A DNA stretch of 64,000 nt from UBA2767 sp965228625 (GTDB lineage: Bacteria; Pseudomonadota; Alphaproteobacteria; Rhizobiales; Methyloligellaceae): the NCBI GenBank assembly GCA_965228625.1, contig OZ245829.1, positions 930,001-994,000 on the forward strand. The letters are read 5' to 3'. Below the pieces are notes generated by a model. That model made no database searches and was not told the DNA's origin. It worked only from the letters and a program-made list of their open reading frames with translations. The translations under genes were made by a program, and so were the position numbers. Below are positions 41,796-50,296 of this stretch, in pieces (position 1 is the first letter of the stretch; every line of letters begins with the position of its first letter).

Positions 41796-42374
41796 TATTG
41801 ACGGGATGATTCACCTGATTCAGCCTGTTTCATAAGAGCCCCATCAGTCGAACCATCCATTGAGCAAACTGCCCGCTCAATAATAAATAAATCAATCTAG
41901 ATAATCCACGTCATATCATCTGATGGCGACTCAATTCTACAGAATTCACCGTATTTTTGATACGACCCTTTTGTTTCAGAATTGCATTTTTGTCTTTTAA
42001 TTGAATATTCTATCTATTTTTAAAATATTTTATGATTAATTTAATTTACGTCATTTTCAAACGACATTATAATTTGAAATACTATTGAATAGATAGCCGC
42101 ACAATATTTGTAGGAATTTACCGCAAATATTGGCATCCGGCTCGTATTTGCCTCGTCAGAAAGAGGGATAACCAGCGCCCGGTTGCCGTGCGGTCAGTCG
42201 TAGCACCTCCCTCGGCGAACACTGAGGCCGCGCAATCAGGCAGGGCGAAGGCACGAACTCCCATTTGTTGAGTTGCCCACTCCGTCGATGGGCGGTTCTT
42301 CGTTCCGATAGCGGCCACATCGGCACAAAGATGCCGGTTCGGCGCAGAGGGGCAAACAATGTGAGGCGTTTGTC
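41796..42374. other. AT-rich gene-free region before the repeat protein
   Basis: 579 bases without a supported gene. 41880-42125 is strongly AT-rich (runs such as TTTTAAAATATTTTATG), in sharp contrast with the surrounding high-GC DNA. A hairpin, ATTGAGC/GCTCAAT, at 41859-41881 could end the rnd transcript. The AT-rich part could hold a promoter for the gene at 42375 or be horizontally acquired, H-NS/MucR/Ros-silenced type DNA. 42130-42360 returns to normal GC and shows nothing recognisable. Confidence 0.6.
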
Positions 42375-43916
42375 ATGAAATACTTATTGTATATCGTTGC
42401 TCTTTGTATCGGCGTTTTGCTGGCTGAAACGCAGTATTCCGAGGCGTCTGATGACATCGTTTGGCGTCATGACAACGGTCGGGTTCACTACTGGCCGATT
42501 CGGGACGGGCGGCGAACCGGCGGCATCGACATTCACAGGCCGGTCGGCAGCGAGTGGACAATAGCTGACGTCGGCGACGTCAATGGCGACGGCACGGACG
42601 ACATCGTCTGGCGGCACAGAAATGGCCGGGTTCACTACTGGCCGATGCAGAACGGGCGGCGTACCGGCGGCACGGACATTCACAGGCCGGTCGGTGGCGA
42701 GTGGACAATAGCTGGCGTCGGCGACGTCAATGGCGACGGCACGGACGACATCGTCTGGCGGCACAGAAATGGCCGGGTTCACTACTGGCCGATGCAAGAC
42801 GGGCGGCGCACCGGCGGCATCGACATTCACAGGCCGGTCGGCGGTGAGTGGACAATAGCTGGCGTCGGCGACGTCAATGGCGACGGCACGGACGACATCG
42901 TCTGGCGGCACAGAAATGGCCGGGTTCACTACTGGCCGATGCAGGACGGGCGGCGCACCGGCGGCATCGACATTCACCGGCCGGTCGGCGGCGAGTGGAC
43001 AATAGCTGGCGTCGGCGACGTCAATGGTGACGGCACGGACGACATAGTCTGGCGGCACAGCAATGGCCGGGTTCACTACTGGCCGATGCAGGACGGGCGG
43101 CGAACCGGCGGCATCGACATTCATACCCCGGTCGGCGGCGAATGGACACTAGCGGGGGTGGGAGATGTCGATGGCGGCGCGGCCCCTGTGGACCGTCAGA
43201 CCTGTGGGTCGGTTGATGTGATGGCACATATTTCGTTGCTAAATTCCGTTGTCAGGAGCGCATCGCTGCGCATACACACCTTCGGTCCACGCCGCCGCGA
43301 TGATGATGGAAGCATCACTTGGTACCAGAACGACAGCAGTTTCCAGATCGGCGGCACCAGTGGGTCTATCGAGGTCGAAGAAATCGTGCGCGGCGTGCGC
43401 GACAAGAAATACTACTTCAATGATTTCAATTCCGACTCATTCGAGATAGTTGGCCCTGCAGCGGCTGCCGAGAGGAGAAGCCGCACGGATTCGATCATGT
43501 TGCGCGTACAGTTCGAGGACGAAGGGACGGAGCTCAAGGGCATGTGCTCGCGATGCGCGGAGTTTCGTGAAGACAACGGTGCGCGTGACGCCGAAATCGT
43601 CTCATCGGATGGAGCAGATGTTCCGGAAGTAGATGTGCATATCACGCCAGTGATCTTTTCAGGCGGATTCTCGATAACGCCCACGCGAATCGACATTCGG
43701 ATGCGCGTCGATCGGCCGGGCATTGAGGGTTTCAACACGGAACCGACTGAGGATCTCCGAGATGGATTCAACACCGCCTTTTCCCGGGCACTCACTGAAC
43801 CACTGCAAGGGCTCAATGCGCTCTTGATGACGCAACTGCGCAACCAAGGCATACAGGATGGGCGTATCGTTGCGGCGCGTTTCAGTGGATCAGACGTCGA
43901 AGTCTGTTCGAACTAG
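42375..43916 (+). CDS. Secreted FG-GAP/VCBS-like repeat protein with unique C-terminal domain
   Basis: 513 residues. A short signal peptide (MKYLLYIVALCIGVLLAETQ) is followed by five tandem 49-residue repeats (about 26-270). Each reads DDIVWRH.NGRVHYWPM, then GRRTGG.DIHRPVGGEW, then VGDVNGDGTD; the DxNxDGxxD part is a calcium-binding loop typical of FG-GAP/VCBS beta-propeller blades. The C-terminal 240 residues (from about 275) are not recognised and contain four cysteines (SCG and C..C pairs). It is likely an extracellular or cell-surface beta-propeller protein. Confidence 0.85.
   Translation: MKYLLYIVALCIGVLLAETQYSEASDDIVWRHDNGRVHYWPIRDGRRTGGIDIHRPVGSEWTIADVGDVNGDGTDDIVWRHRNGRVHYWPMQNGRRTGGTDIHRPVGGEWTIAGVGDVNGDGTDDIVWRHRNGRVHYWPMQDGRRTGGIDIHRPVGGEWTIAGVGDVNGDGTDDIVWRHRNGRVHYWPMQDGRRTGGIDIHRPVGGEWTIAGVGDVNGDGTDDIVWRHSNGRVHYWPMQDGRRTGGIDIHTPVGGEWTLAGVGDVDGGAAPVDRQTCGSVDVMAHISLLNSVVRSASLRIHTFGPRRRDDDGSITWYQNDSSFQIGGTSGSIEVEEIVRGVRDKKYYFNDFNSDSFEIVGPAAAAERRSRTDSIMLRVQFEDEGTELKGMCSRCAEFREDNGARDAEIVSSDGADVPEVDVHITPVIFSGGFSITPTRIDIRMRVDRPGIEGFNTEPTEDLRDGFNTAFSRALTEPLQGLNALLMTQLRNQGIQDGRIVAARFSGSDVEVCSN
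42450..43184 (+). repeat. Five in-frame 147-bp tandem repeats
   Basis: Copies start at 42450, 42597, 42744, 42891 and 43038. Copies 2-4 are almost identical at the DNA level, including synonymous positions. This indicates recent duplication or ongoing homogenisation, and copy number may vary between strains. Confidence 0.9.
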
Positions 43917-43966
43917 GGTCACGACTCGTCGACTGGGATGTGGTCGAAGAGGCTCTAACCTCAAGG

Positions 43967-44003
43967 GACCGCGACCGTTCACGCGGTCACGGTTTCCTTT
44001 TCT
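43967..44003 (+). terminator. Hairpin with T-rich tail after the repeat protein gene
   Basis: GACCGCG (43967-43973), an 8-base loop, CGCGGTC (43982-43988), then a pyrimidine run ending CCTTTTCTT. It overlaps the last codons of the convergent ppx gene. Confidence 0.4.
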
Positions 44004-45517
44004 TGCGCACCGACACGGATCTCGGACTCCATTTCCAACTCGCGCGCCAGCGCGCCAAATCTCAAATCGAGCCGTTCGCCCTCAAGGTGAGCCAGCTCGT
44101 GCGGGATCTGCAGCACCAGCCTTCCGTCTTCATAGAAGACGGGCGTCTTGTCTATGACATGCGGCGCCGACGCAGAGATCATATGCGCCGTCCTGATCGC
44201 AGCCCCGACGATACGGGCGCGATGCAACGTCTCCTTGTCGATAAGCTGATGGATATCAGGCGTTTCGGCCCGCGGAATAAGACCCCGGTGCCGGTAGAAG
44301 ACCGAGAGCGCAAGAAACGCACGGCCTGGATGGTCAATGCCGGCAAAGCTCTCCTGCGCGATCTTGCTTTGGCTTTGCGTGCCGCGATAGTCGGGGTGCG
44401 TCCGCCAGCCGATGTCGGACAGCAGACACGCCGCGTGGCGCAACCGCCTTTCCGCGGCTGTTTCCTCAGGGCCAGGAGGCGCGAACAGCGCATCCGTCCA
44501 TGTGCAAAGCTCGCCCGCATGCTCCGCCGAGCGCGAGCTCAAGACGGCCAGTTCGTGACAAGCGTCGAGCAGCGGATCGCGCTCCTGCTCTTCTTCGGGA
44601 AGCGTTGAAAAAAGCAATCCCTCGCGCACGCCGAATGCAGAGACCACGAATTCGGAAGGCCGCATCTTTTTCAGCAGGCGCTCGAGCACAAGTGCGCCGA
44701 AAGGCAGCGTTTCGCGCCGCGCTCGCGGGATGACGGCCAACCGCTCGAGGGACTCCGAGGACAGATGGTCGACGACACCGGCGAACTTCAGGGCCTTGTT
44801 GAGCGAAATCCTGTAAGCATGCATGACGCTTAGCGGATATTGCGTGTACGCCATGTGCAACCGGGCAAATGCTCGCCATGTTCCGCCGATCGCGTAAAAC
44901 GGCCGCCCTTTTCCCTTCTTCAGCCAGTCGACCTTTTCGAGGGCCGTGTCGACAATGTCGCGCGCTTTTTTGAGATCACCGCCGGACAGGTCGATCAACC
45001 GCAAGCCACCGAGAGGAAGCGTCACGCCGTCGACCGGTCCCTTCTTTTTGTGGATGCCGATGATCTCAAGGCTGCCGCCTCCGAGGTCCGCGGCAATGCC
45101 GTCGGCACCCGGAAACCCGGAGATGATGCCATTGGCCGCGAGGTATGCCTCGCGCCGTCCGGTGATGACGGAGATATCGCACCCGAGCGCCTGCTCCGCC
45201 CGGGAGACGAAATCGGGCCCGTTTTCCGCTTCGCGGGCCGCCGCCGTTGCGATGACCTCGATTTTGGTGACGTCAAGCTGATCGCAGATTCCCCGGAACC
45301 GCCTGAGCGCCCTCAGCGCACGTTCAACCCCCCGCTTGTCCAGCTCTCCGGTGGTCCCGAGCGAACGCCCCAGCCCGCACAGCACTTTTTCGTTGAACAG
45401 CGGAACCGGATTGCGCTTGGCCTGTTCGAAAACCACCAACCGCACGGAATTGGAGCCGATGTCTATCACCGCAACCGGTTTCTGGTCCCGCCGGTCTTGG
45501 CCGTCTGGTCGCTTCAC
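43979..45517 (-). CDS. ppx: Exopolyphosphatase / Ppx-GppA phosphatase
   Basis: 512 residues. The ASKHA fold is visible as 'VAVIDIGSNSVRLVVFEQ' (phosphate 1) and 'GIAADLGGGSLEIIGI' (phosphate 2), with 'VIATAAAREAENGPDF' and the catalytic glutamate region 'VITGRREAYLAANG' between. The C-terminal 190 residues are an HD-like helical domain. It hydrolyses polyphosphate ends or pppGpp. It lies 21 bases downstream of ppk1 and is likely co-transcribed, pairing synthesis and degradation. Confidence 0.95.
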   Translation of the reverse strand: MKRPDGQDRRDQKPVAVIDIGSNSVRLVVFEQAKRNPVPLFNEKVLCGLGRSLGTTGELDKRGVERALRALRRFRGICDQLDVTKIEVIATAAAREAENGPDFVSRAEQALGCDISVITGRREAYLAANGIISGFPGADGIAADLGGGSLEIIGIHKKKGPVDGVTLPLGGLRLIDLSGGDLKKARDIVDTALEKVDWLKKGKGRPFYAIGGTWRAFARLHMAYTQYPLSVMHAYRISLNKALKFAGVVDHLSSESLERLAVIPRARRETLPFGALVLERLLKKMRPSEFVVSAFGVREGLLFSTLPEEEQERDPLLDACHELAVLSSRSAEHAGELCTWTDALFAPPGPEETAAERRLRHAACLLSDIGWRTHPDYRGTQSQSKIAQESFAGIDHPGRAFLALSVFYRHRGLIPRAETPDIHQLIDKETLHRARIVGAAIRTAHMISASAPHVIDKTPVFYEDGRLVLQIPHELAHLEGERLDLRFGALARELEMESEIRVGAQEKETVTA

Positions 45518-45538
45518 GTGATGCGGGCTCTTGTGTCG

Positions 45539-47716
45539 TTACCTGGCAAATCGCGGGGGAACGCTATCCTTAAGCGATTCGCCCCTCCCCGAAAGACTCG
45601 GGTTGGTCATGAAATACTTGTGAGCATTGAACGCCTCTTCGCCCTTCCCCGCCTTCACGCGCTCCCAGCTCCCGTCCGGACCGTTGACCCAGCTCTGCTC
45701 GTTGTCCTTGAGGTTGGCCACCATGATCTGGTCGAGAACCTGCTCGTGTACGGTCCGGTTGCGGATCGGCGTCATGGCCTCGACACGCCGGTCCAGATTG
45801 CGCGGCATCATGTCTGCCGAACTGATGTAAACGACAGCATCTTCGTGGGGAAGGCCGTTTCCTGCGCCGAAACAGTAGATTCTGGAGTGTTCGAGAAATC
45901 GCCCGATGATGCTCTTCACGCGGATGTTGTCGGAAAAGCCCGGAATCCCGGGACGCAGACAACAGATGCCCCGGACCACCAGATCAATCTCGACACCAAC
46001 CTGGCTCGCGGCGTAGAGCGCGTCAATCACTTCCGGATCGACGAGCGAGTTCATCTTCATCCAGATGACCGCCGGCTGCCCGGCCTTGGCGTGGTACATC
46101 TCCTCGCGGATGTGATCCAGAATCCTGTCCTTATGACCGTGCGGCGATGTGGACATGATCTGCAGCTCGGCCGGTTCGGCGTATCCGGTCACGAAGTTGA
46201 AGATGCGCGTCACGTCGCGGCCGATATCCGGATCGGCCGTGAAATAGGACAGGTCGGTGTAGACCTTGGCCGTGACGGGGTGATAGTTGCCGGTTCCGAT
46301 ATGACAGTACGTGGCCAGTTTCCCGCCTTCCCTGCGCACGATCTGGCTCAGCTTCGCGTGCGTCTTGTATTCCAGGAAGCCGAACACGACGTGGACGCCG
46401 ACACTCTCGAGGTCACGCGCCCACTTGATGTTGGCCTCCTCGTCGAACCGCGCCTTCAGCTCGACAACAGCCGTCACTGATTTGCCGGCTTCCACCGCCT
46501 CCTTCAGCGCCTGGATGATCGGCGACTCCTTGCTCGTGCGGTACAGCGTCCAGCGGATGGCGAGCACGTCGGGATCGGCGGCCGCCTGCCGCAGGAACTG
46601 GAGCACCACGTCAAACGACTCGTAGGGATGGTGGACGATGAGGTCCTTCTGGCGGATCGCGGCAAAACAATCGCCATTGTGTTCACGGATGCGCTCGGGA
46701 AAGCGGATATTGAACGGCTCGAATTTCAGGTCCGGCCGATCGGCGACAATGAGCTGTTCGGTATCGATAATGCCGATCAGGCCCTTCTGAACAAAGACCT
46801 CGCGATCCGTGACCTCGAGTTCCTTGATCACGAAGCTCTTGAGTTGAGACGGCATCGATGACTCGATCTCCAGGCGGATGACCGAACCGCGGCGCCGGCG
46901 TTTGAGAGCGGATTCAAACAGTCGTGCGAGATCCTCGGCCTCTTCCTGGATTTCGATGTCGCTGTCTCGAAGCAGCCGGAACGCGCCCTGCGCAACCACG
47001 CGACATCCCGGAAACAAGTGCGTCACAAACAAGCCGACCACGGATTCCAGCCTGATGAAGCGAATGTCGGACTCACCGCTGCTGCCGTTCTTTTTGGCCT
47101 CGGGCAGCCTGATGAACCGGTCGAGCTGGGTCGGTATCGGCATCAGCGCGTGCATGACGTCTTCGTGGTCCTCCCGCTGGAGTTCGAGCCCGAGGGTGAA
47201 CCCCGTGTTCGGGATGAAGGGGAACGGATGCGCCGGGTCGACGGCGATCGGCGTCAGAACCGGGAAGATGTGGTTCAGGAACCGGTCGTCCAGCCAATCC
47301 CGTTCCGCGTCGGTCAGTTCGTCCGTCTCGATCACGTGAATGTTGTTTTCCGCCAGCTCCTTCCTCAGTCCGACCCAGAGCTCCTGTTGCTCGGCGGAGA
47401 GCTGATCCACATATTCGCCAATCCGGTCGAGTTGTTCCGAGGGCGTGAGGCCGTCCTGGCTCGGCGTGTCGACACCGGCCATGACCTGACCGTCGAGGCC
47501 GGCCACGCGAACCATGTAGAACTCATCCAGATTGGACGCCGAAATCGAGAGAAACCGCACGCGTTCGAGCAAAGGATGTTTCTTGTTTCCCGACTCGGCG
47601 AGAACCCGGCTGTTGAACTCGAGCCAGGACAGCTCTCGATTGAAAAACCGGTCCGGACTCGTCGCGAGATCGGACGGCAATTCCTCGGAACCGAATTTGA
47701 CCTGCGTGACACTCAT
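45539..47716 (-). CDS. ppk1: Polyphosphate kinase 1
   Basis: 725 residues, the full family length. An N-terminal helical domain ('FFNRELSWLEFNSRVLAE') is followed by the head and two phospholipase D-like catalytic domains. The autophosphorylated histidine is in 'FLEYKTHAKLSQIVRREG', the second in 'IIGRFLEHSRIYCFG', and 'SSADMMPRNLDRRVE' is also conserved. It makes polyphosphate from ATP at the membrane or in the cytoplasm. It is followed by ppx and preceded by hdaA. Confidence 0.97.
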   Translation of the reverse strand: MSVTQVKFGSEELPSDLATSPDRFFNRELSWLEFNSRVLAESGNKKHPLLERVRFLSISASNLDEFYMVRVAGLDGQVMAGVDTPSQDGLTPSEQLDRIGEYVDQLSAEQQELWVGLRKELAENNIHVIETDELTDAERDWLDDRFLNHIFPVLTPIAVDPAHPFPFIPNTGFTLGLELQREDHEDVMHALMPIPTQLDRFIRLPEAKKNGSSGESDIRFIRLESVVGLFVTHLFPGCRVVAQGAFRLLRDSDIEIQEEAEDLARLFESALKRRRRGSVIRLEIESSMPSQLKSFVIKELEVTDREVFVQKGLIGIIDTEQLIVADRPDLKFEPFNIRFPERIREHNGDCFAAIRQKDLIVHHPYESFDVVLQFLRQAAADPDVLAIRWTLYRTSKESPIIQALKEAVEAGKSVTAVVELKARFDEEANIKWARDLESVGVHVVFGFLEYKTHAKLSQIVRREGGKLATYCHIGTGNYHPVTAKVYTDLSYFTADPDIGRDVTRIFNFVTGYAEPAELQIMSTSPHGHKDRILDHIREEMYHAKAGQPAVIWMKMNSLVDPEVIDALYAASQVGVEIDLVVRGICCLRPGIPGFSDNIRVKSIIGRFLEHSRIYCFGAGNGLPHEDAVVYISSADMMPRNLDRRVEAMTPIRNRTVHEQVLDQIMVANLKDNEQSWVNGPDGSWERVKAGKGEEAFNAHKYFMTNPSLSGRGESLKDSVPPRFAR

Positions 47717-47765
47717 ACGACTACGTTATGTAAGCTTTGCTTCAGCGGCAAGACGGCGCCCTGCG

Positions 47766-48449
47766 TCATCTCGGCTCGACACCCTGCACCTGCTTCAGCA
47801 CATCGCCCGCGAACTGCCGCGTGATCTTCTTCCCGCTTGCGAGCGCCGCGCGATCAAGCGCGACGACGAGTTCCCGGGCGGCATCCATTGACCGGACCAT
47901 GCGTTTCAGCAGGAATTTGAGCACAGCCGGCGAGATATTCAATTGCCGGTCGGCAAAATGCTTAAGGAGGACGGCGCCCAGGAGCATATCGTCCGGCGCG
48001 CCGATTTTGGCGACGGGCGTCGCGCGCAGGCGTGACATCAGGTCCGGCAGCTTGACGGTCCACCGCGCCGGGGCGGCCCGGGCCGTCAACAGCACGCAAA
48101 AGCCCCGTTCCCTGGCGAGATTGAGCAGGTGAAACAAGGCCTGCTCATCGAACGGCGTGCGATCGAGGTCCTCGACGATGACGCCATTGCCGAATTCCTC
48201 GTTCGCAATACCGGGGCCCTCGAGGCGTTCCGGCTCCAGCATCCGCGCGGACGCCTTATGCCTCCAGACATTGGCAAGGTGAGTCTTGCCGCATCCGGCC
48301 GGACCCTCGATGAGCTGAACCGGATGATCCCAGCGAGGCCAGCTATCGACCAGTTCCACTGCGGCCGTGTTGCATGCGCTGACGAGAAAATCGTCTGCCC
48401 CCATTGCGCTACGATGCGGGAGGTCGAGAACCAGTTGTTCGCTCATCAT
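47766..48449 (-). CDS. hdaA: DnaA-related regulatory inactivator HdaA
   Basis: About 227 residues of the DnaA-like AAA+ domain. Walker A is 'GPAGCGKTHLANVW', Walker B 'GVIVEDLD', and the sensor/arginine-finger region 'DLMSRLRATP'. The N-terminal 'QLVLDLP' is the clamp-binding motif of Hda proteins, which stimulate ATP hydrolysis by DnaA after replication begins. There is no C-terminal DNA-binding domain, unlike DnaA. Start options are 48449 and 48446. It lies downstream of the AI-2E permease in a conserved order. Confidence 0.92.
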   Translation of the reverse strand: MMSEQLVLDLPHRSAMGADDFLVSACNTAAVELVDSWPRWDHPVQLIEGPAGCGKTHLANVWRHKASARMLEPERLEGPGIANEEFGNGVIVEDLDRTPFDEQALFHLLNLARERGFCVLLTARAAPARWTVKLPDLMSRLRATPVAKIGAPDDMLLGAVLLKHFADRQLNISPAVLKFLLKRMVRSMDAARELVVALDRAALASGKKITRQFAGDVLKQVQGVEPR

Positions 48450-48484
48450 TCCGGCCGACTGCACTTACGTCCTACAGGCTCGGT

Positions 48485-49567
48485 CTAAGCCTTCTTCTGC
48501 CCGCCTTTGGTCTCGCCCTGGTAGACAGAACTCTTCAGATAAAGCTGCAGCCCGAAACGGACAAGCACGCCAATGGCGGCAGCGACCGGAACCGCGAGCA
48601 GCATGCCGACGAAACCGAACAGGTAACCGAACACGAAAAGCGCGAACATCAGCCACACCGGATGCAGGCCGACCCGGTCACCCACGATCATGGGCGACAG
48701 GACATTCCCTTCAATGGCCTGGCCGGCAAGAAAGACGCCGAGGACGGCGGCAACCCAGTGCCAGTCGGGCCAGAACTGCACCACCGCGACGATGCCGCCG
48801 ACGACGAAGCCGACGGCCGGACCGACGAACGGAATGAAACTGATCAGCCCCGCACCCAGCCCGATCAGCAGGCCGAAATTCAGCCCGATGATCGTCAGAC
48901 CGATCACGTAAAAGACGGCAAGGATCATCAGCACCGTGAACTGTCCCCGCACGAACCCCGATATCACGTCATCGATATCACTGCCGATCTTGCGGATTGT
49001 GTCGGCGTGATCGCGCGGCAGCCAGTCGGAGATGTGCTGCAGCATCCGGTCCCAGTCGAGCAACAGGTAGAATGCCACCACGGGCGTGACGACGAGGAGA
49101 GCGATGAAGTTGACGACCGCAAGTCCTCCGCTCAACACCGATGTCAGCAATTGGCCGGCCCAGCCCGCCGCCTTCTGGGCGAGGTCCTTGAGGGTACCGT
49201 CCAGCTCGAGCTTGGCCGTGAGCCACTTGTCACCGAACCAGCTTTGCAGCGTGCTCACCGCCAGGTCGCGCAGGGATTGCAGGTAGTCCGGCATGCGTGA
49301 GACGAGATCCACGAGCTGTTCGATCAGCAACGGCAACACGAGAATCAGACCGACAACGACCACCAGCCCGAACAGGAACATGATCAAGACCGTGGCGAGA
49401 AGCCGGGACAGGCCGAACTTCTCCAGCCTGTCCGCAAGGGGGTCAAGCAGATAGGCGATCGCCGCGCCAAGCACGAACGGCAAAAGGATATCCCGCAGGA
49501 TTGCGATAAAGGCGAGCAGCACAACAAATGCCGACACCCAGAACAGCGTCTGCCGGCTGATGCTCAT
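48485..49567 (-). CDS. AI-2E/PerM-family membrane transporter
   Basis: 360 residues with about eight hydrophobic segments, in the family's two-cluster arrangement. Seen are 'LFWVSAFVVLLAFIAILRDILLPFVLGAAIAYLLDPLADRLEK' at the start, a large periplasmic segment in the middle, and 'GLGAGLISFIPFVGPAVGFVVGGIVA' with the conserved PxxG near the end. Members transport signalling molecules or ions; the substrate is unknown. The start overlaps the upstream CDP-alcohol phosphatidyltransferase gene by four bases (ATGA). Confidence 0.93.
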   Translation of the reverse strand: MSISRQTLFWVSAFVVLLAFIAILRDILLPFVLGAAIAYLLDPLADRLEKFGLSRLLATVLIMFLFGLVVVVGLILVLPLLIEQLVDLVSRMPDYLQSLRDLAVSTLQSWFGDKWLTAKLELDGTLKDLAQKAAGWAGQLLTSVLSGGLAVVNFIALLVVTPVVAFYLLLDWDRMLQHISDWLPRDHADTIRKIGSDIDDVISGFVRGQFTVLMILAVFYVIGLTIIGLNFGLLIGLGAGLISFIPFVGPAVGFVVGGIVAVVQFWPDWHWVAAVLGVFLAGQAIEGNVLSPMIVGDRVGLHPVWLMFALFVFGYLFGFVGMLLAVPVAAAIGVLVRFGLQLYLKSSVYQGETKGGQKKA

Positions 49568-50190
49568 GAACCGGCGACAGGCTCGTTACTGCCGCTTGGC
49601 GTGCGTGTGTCGCGCCGGCGGGTGCGGGCACGCTTGGGCATCTCTTTGGGCGGCTCCTCGTATGTCGCCATGTAGCTGAGCCAGGTCACGAGATACGCTG
49701 CCGCCGAAAGCACGGTCAGACCGCCTGTGATCCAAATGAGGAACGTCACGGTCATCTGCAGTCCCAGCGCAAATCCGAGATTGCCCAATACAATCGCGGC
49801 CAGCATGATCTGCCCGGCCGTGTTGGCCTTGGAAATGAAGAGCGGCCGCATCGGCACCGGGCGCGCTAGCATCCACGACAGCAGGATGGCGCCGACAATC
49901 AGCACGTCGCGGCTGACCACGGCGAGCACCAGCCAGACGGGCAGATGCGAAAACAGCCCGAGCACCACGTATATGCTGACGAGCAACGCCTTGTCGGCAA
50001 GCGGATCGAGGTAGGCCCCGAGTTCGGTTTGCCAGCCGTACCGCTTGGCGAGAAATCCGTCGAGGCCGTCGGATAACCCCGCGACAACGAACAACAGGAA
50101 CGCCGTCTGCATGCGCCCATCCAGCATGAGCCAGACCACGAGCGGCACCAGGAAGATCCTGAACAGGGTTATGATATTCGGTATGTTCAA
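49564..50190 (-). CDS. CDP-alcohol phosphatidyltransferase (PgsA-like)
   Basis: About 208 residues, six helices. The CDP-alcohol motif is 'SDGLDGFLAKRYGWQTELG' followed by 'YLDPLADK': D..DG..AK, then G...D...D, with Lys in place of the usual Arg in the AR position. It forms phosphatidylglycerophosphate or a related lipid in the inner membrane. The start is set at TTG 50190 because the protein then begins LNIPNIITLFR, the normal N-terminus for this family; an ATG at 50280 would add 30 non-family residues. The C-terminal tail is rich in Arg. Confidence 0.85.
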   Translation of the reverse strand: MNIPNIITLFRIFLVPLVVWLMLDGRMQTAFLLFVVAGLSDGLDGFLAKRYGWQTELGAYLDPLADKALLVSIYVVLGLFSHLPVWLVLAVVSRDVLIVGAILLSWMLARPVPMRPLFISKANTAGQIMLAAIVLGNLGFALGLQMTVTFLIWITGGLTVLSAAAYLVTWLSYMATYEEPPKEMPKRARTRRRDTRTPSGSNEPVAGS

Positions 50191-50296
50191 AACTGCACCC
50201 GCCGGATTCCTTCGCAATTGATTTGCGAAGCAAACATAATCTAACGCGCAACTATCGGTATCACTAGCAATTCTGAACATCGTGGCTTTTGTGATG

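Noticed and set aside
42384..43124. 246-codon minus-strand open frame through the tandem repeats
   Set aside because: It exists because the 147-bp repeats are open in several frames; it has no start signal and the plus strand has a signal peptide and calcium-binding loops.
42450..43184. Regular repeats resembling a CRISPR array
   Set aside because: The units are 147 bp, contiguous and coding, without unique spacers; no cas genes are present.
44840..46480. 546-codon plus-strand open frame
   Set aside because: It is antisense across ppx and ppk1, both with complete conserved motifs.
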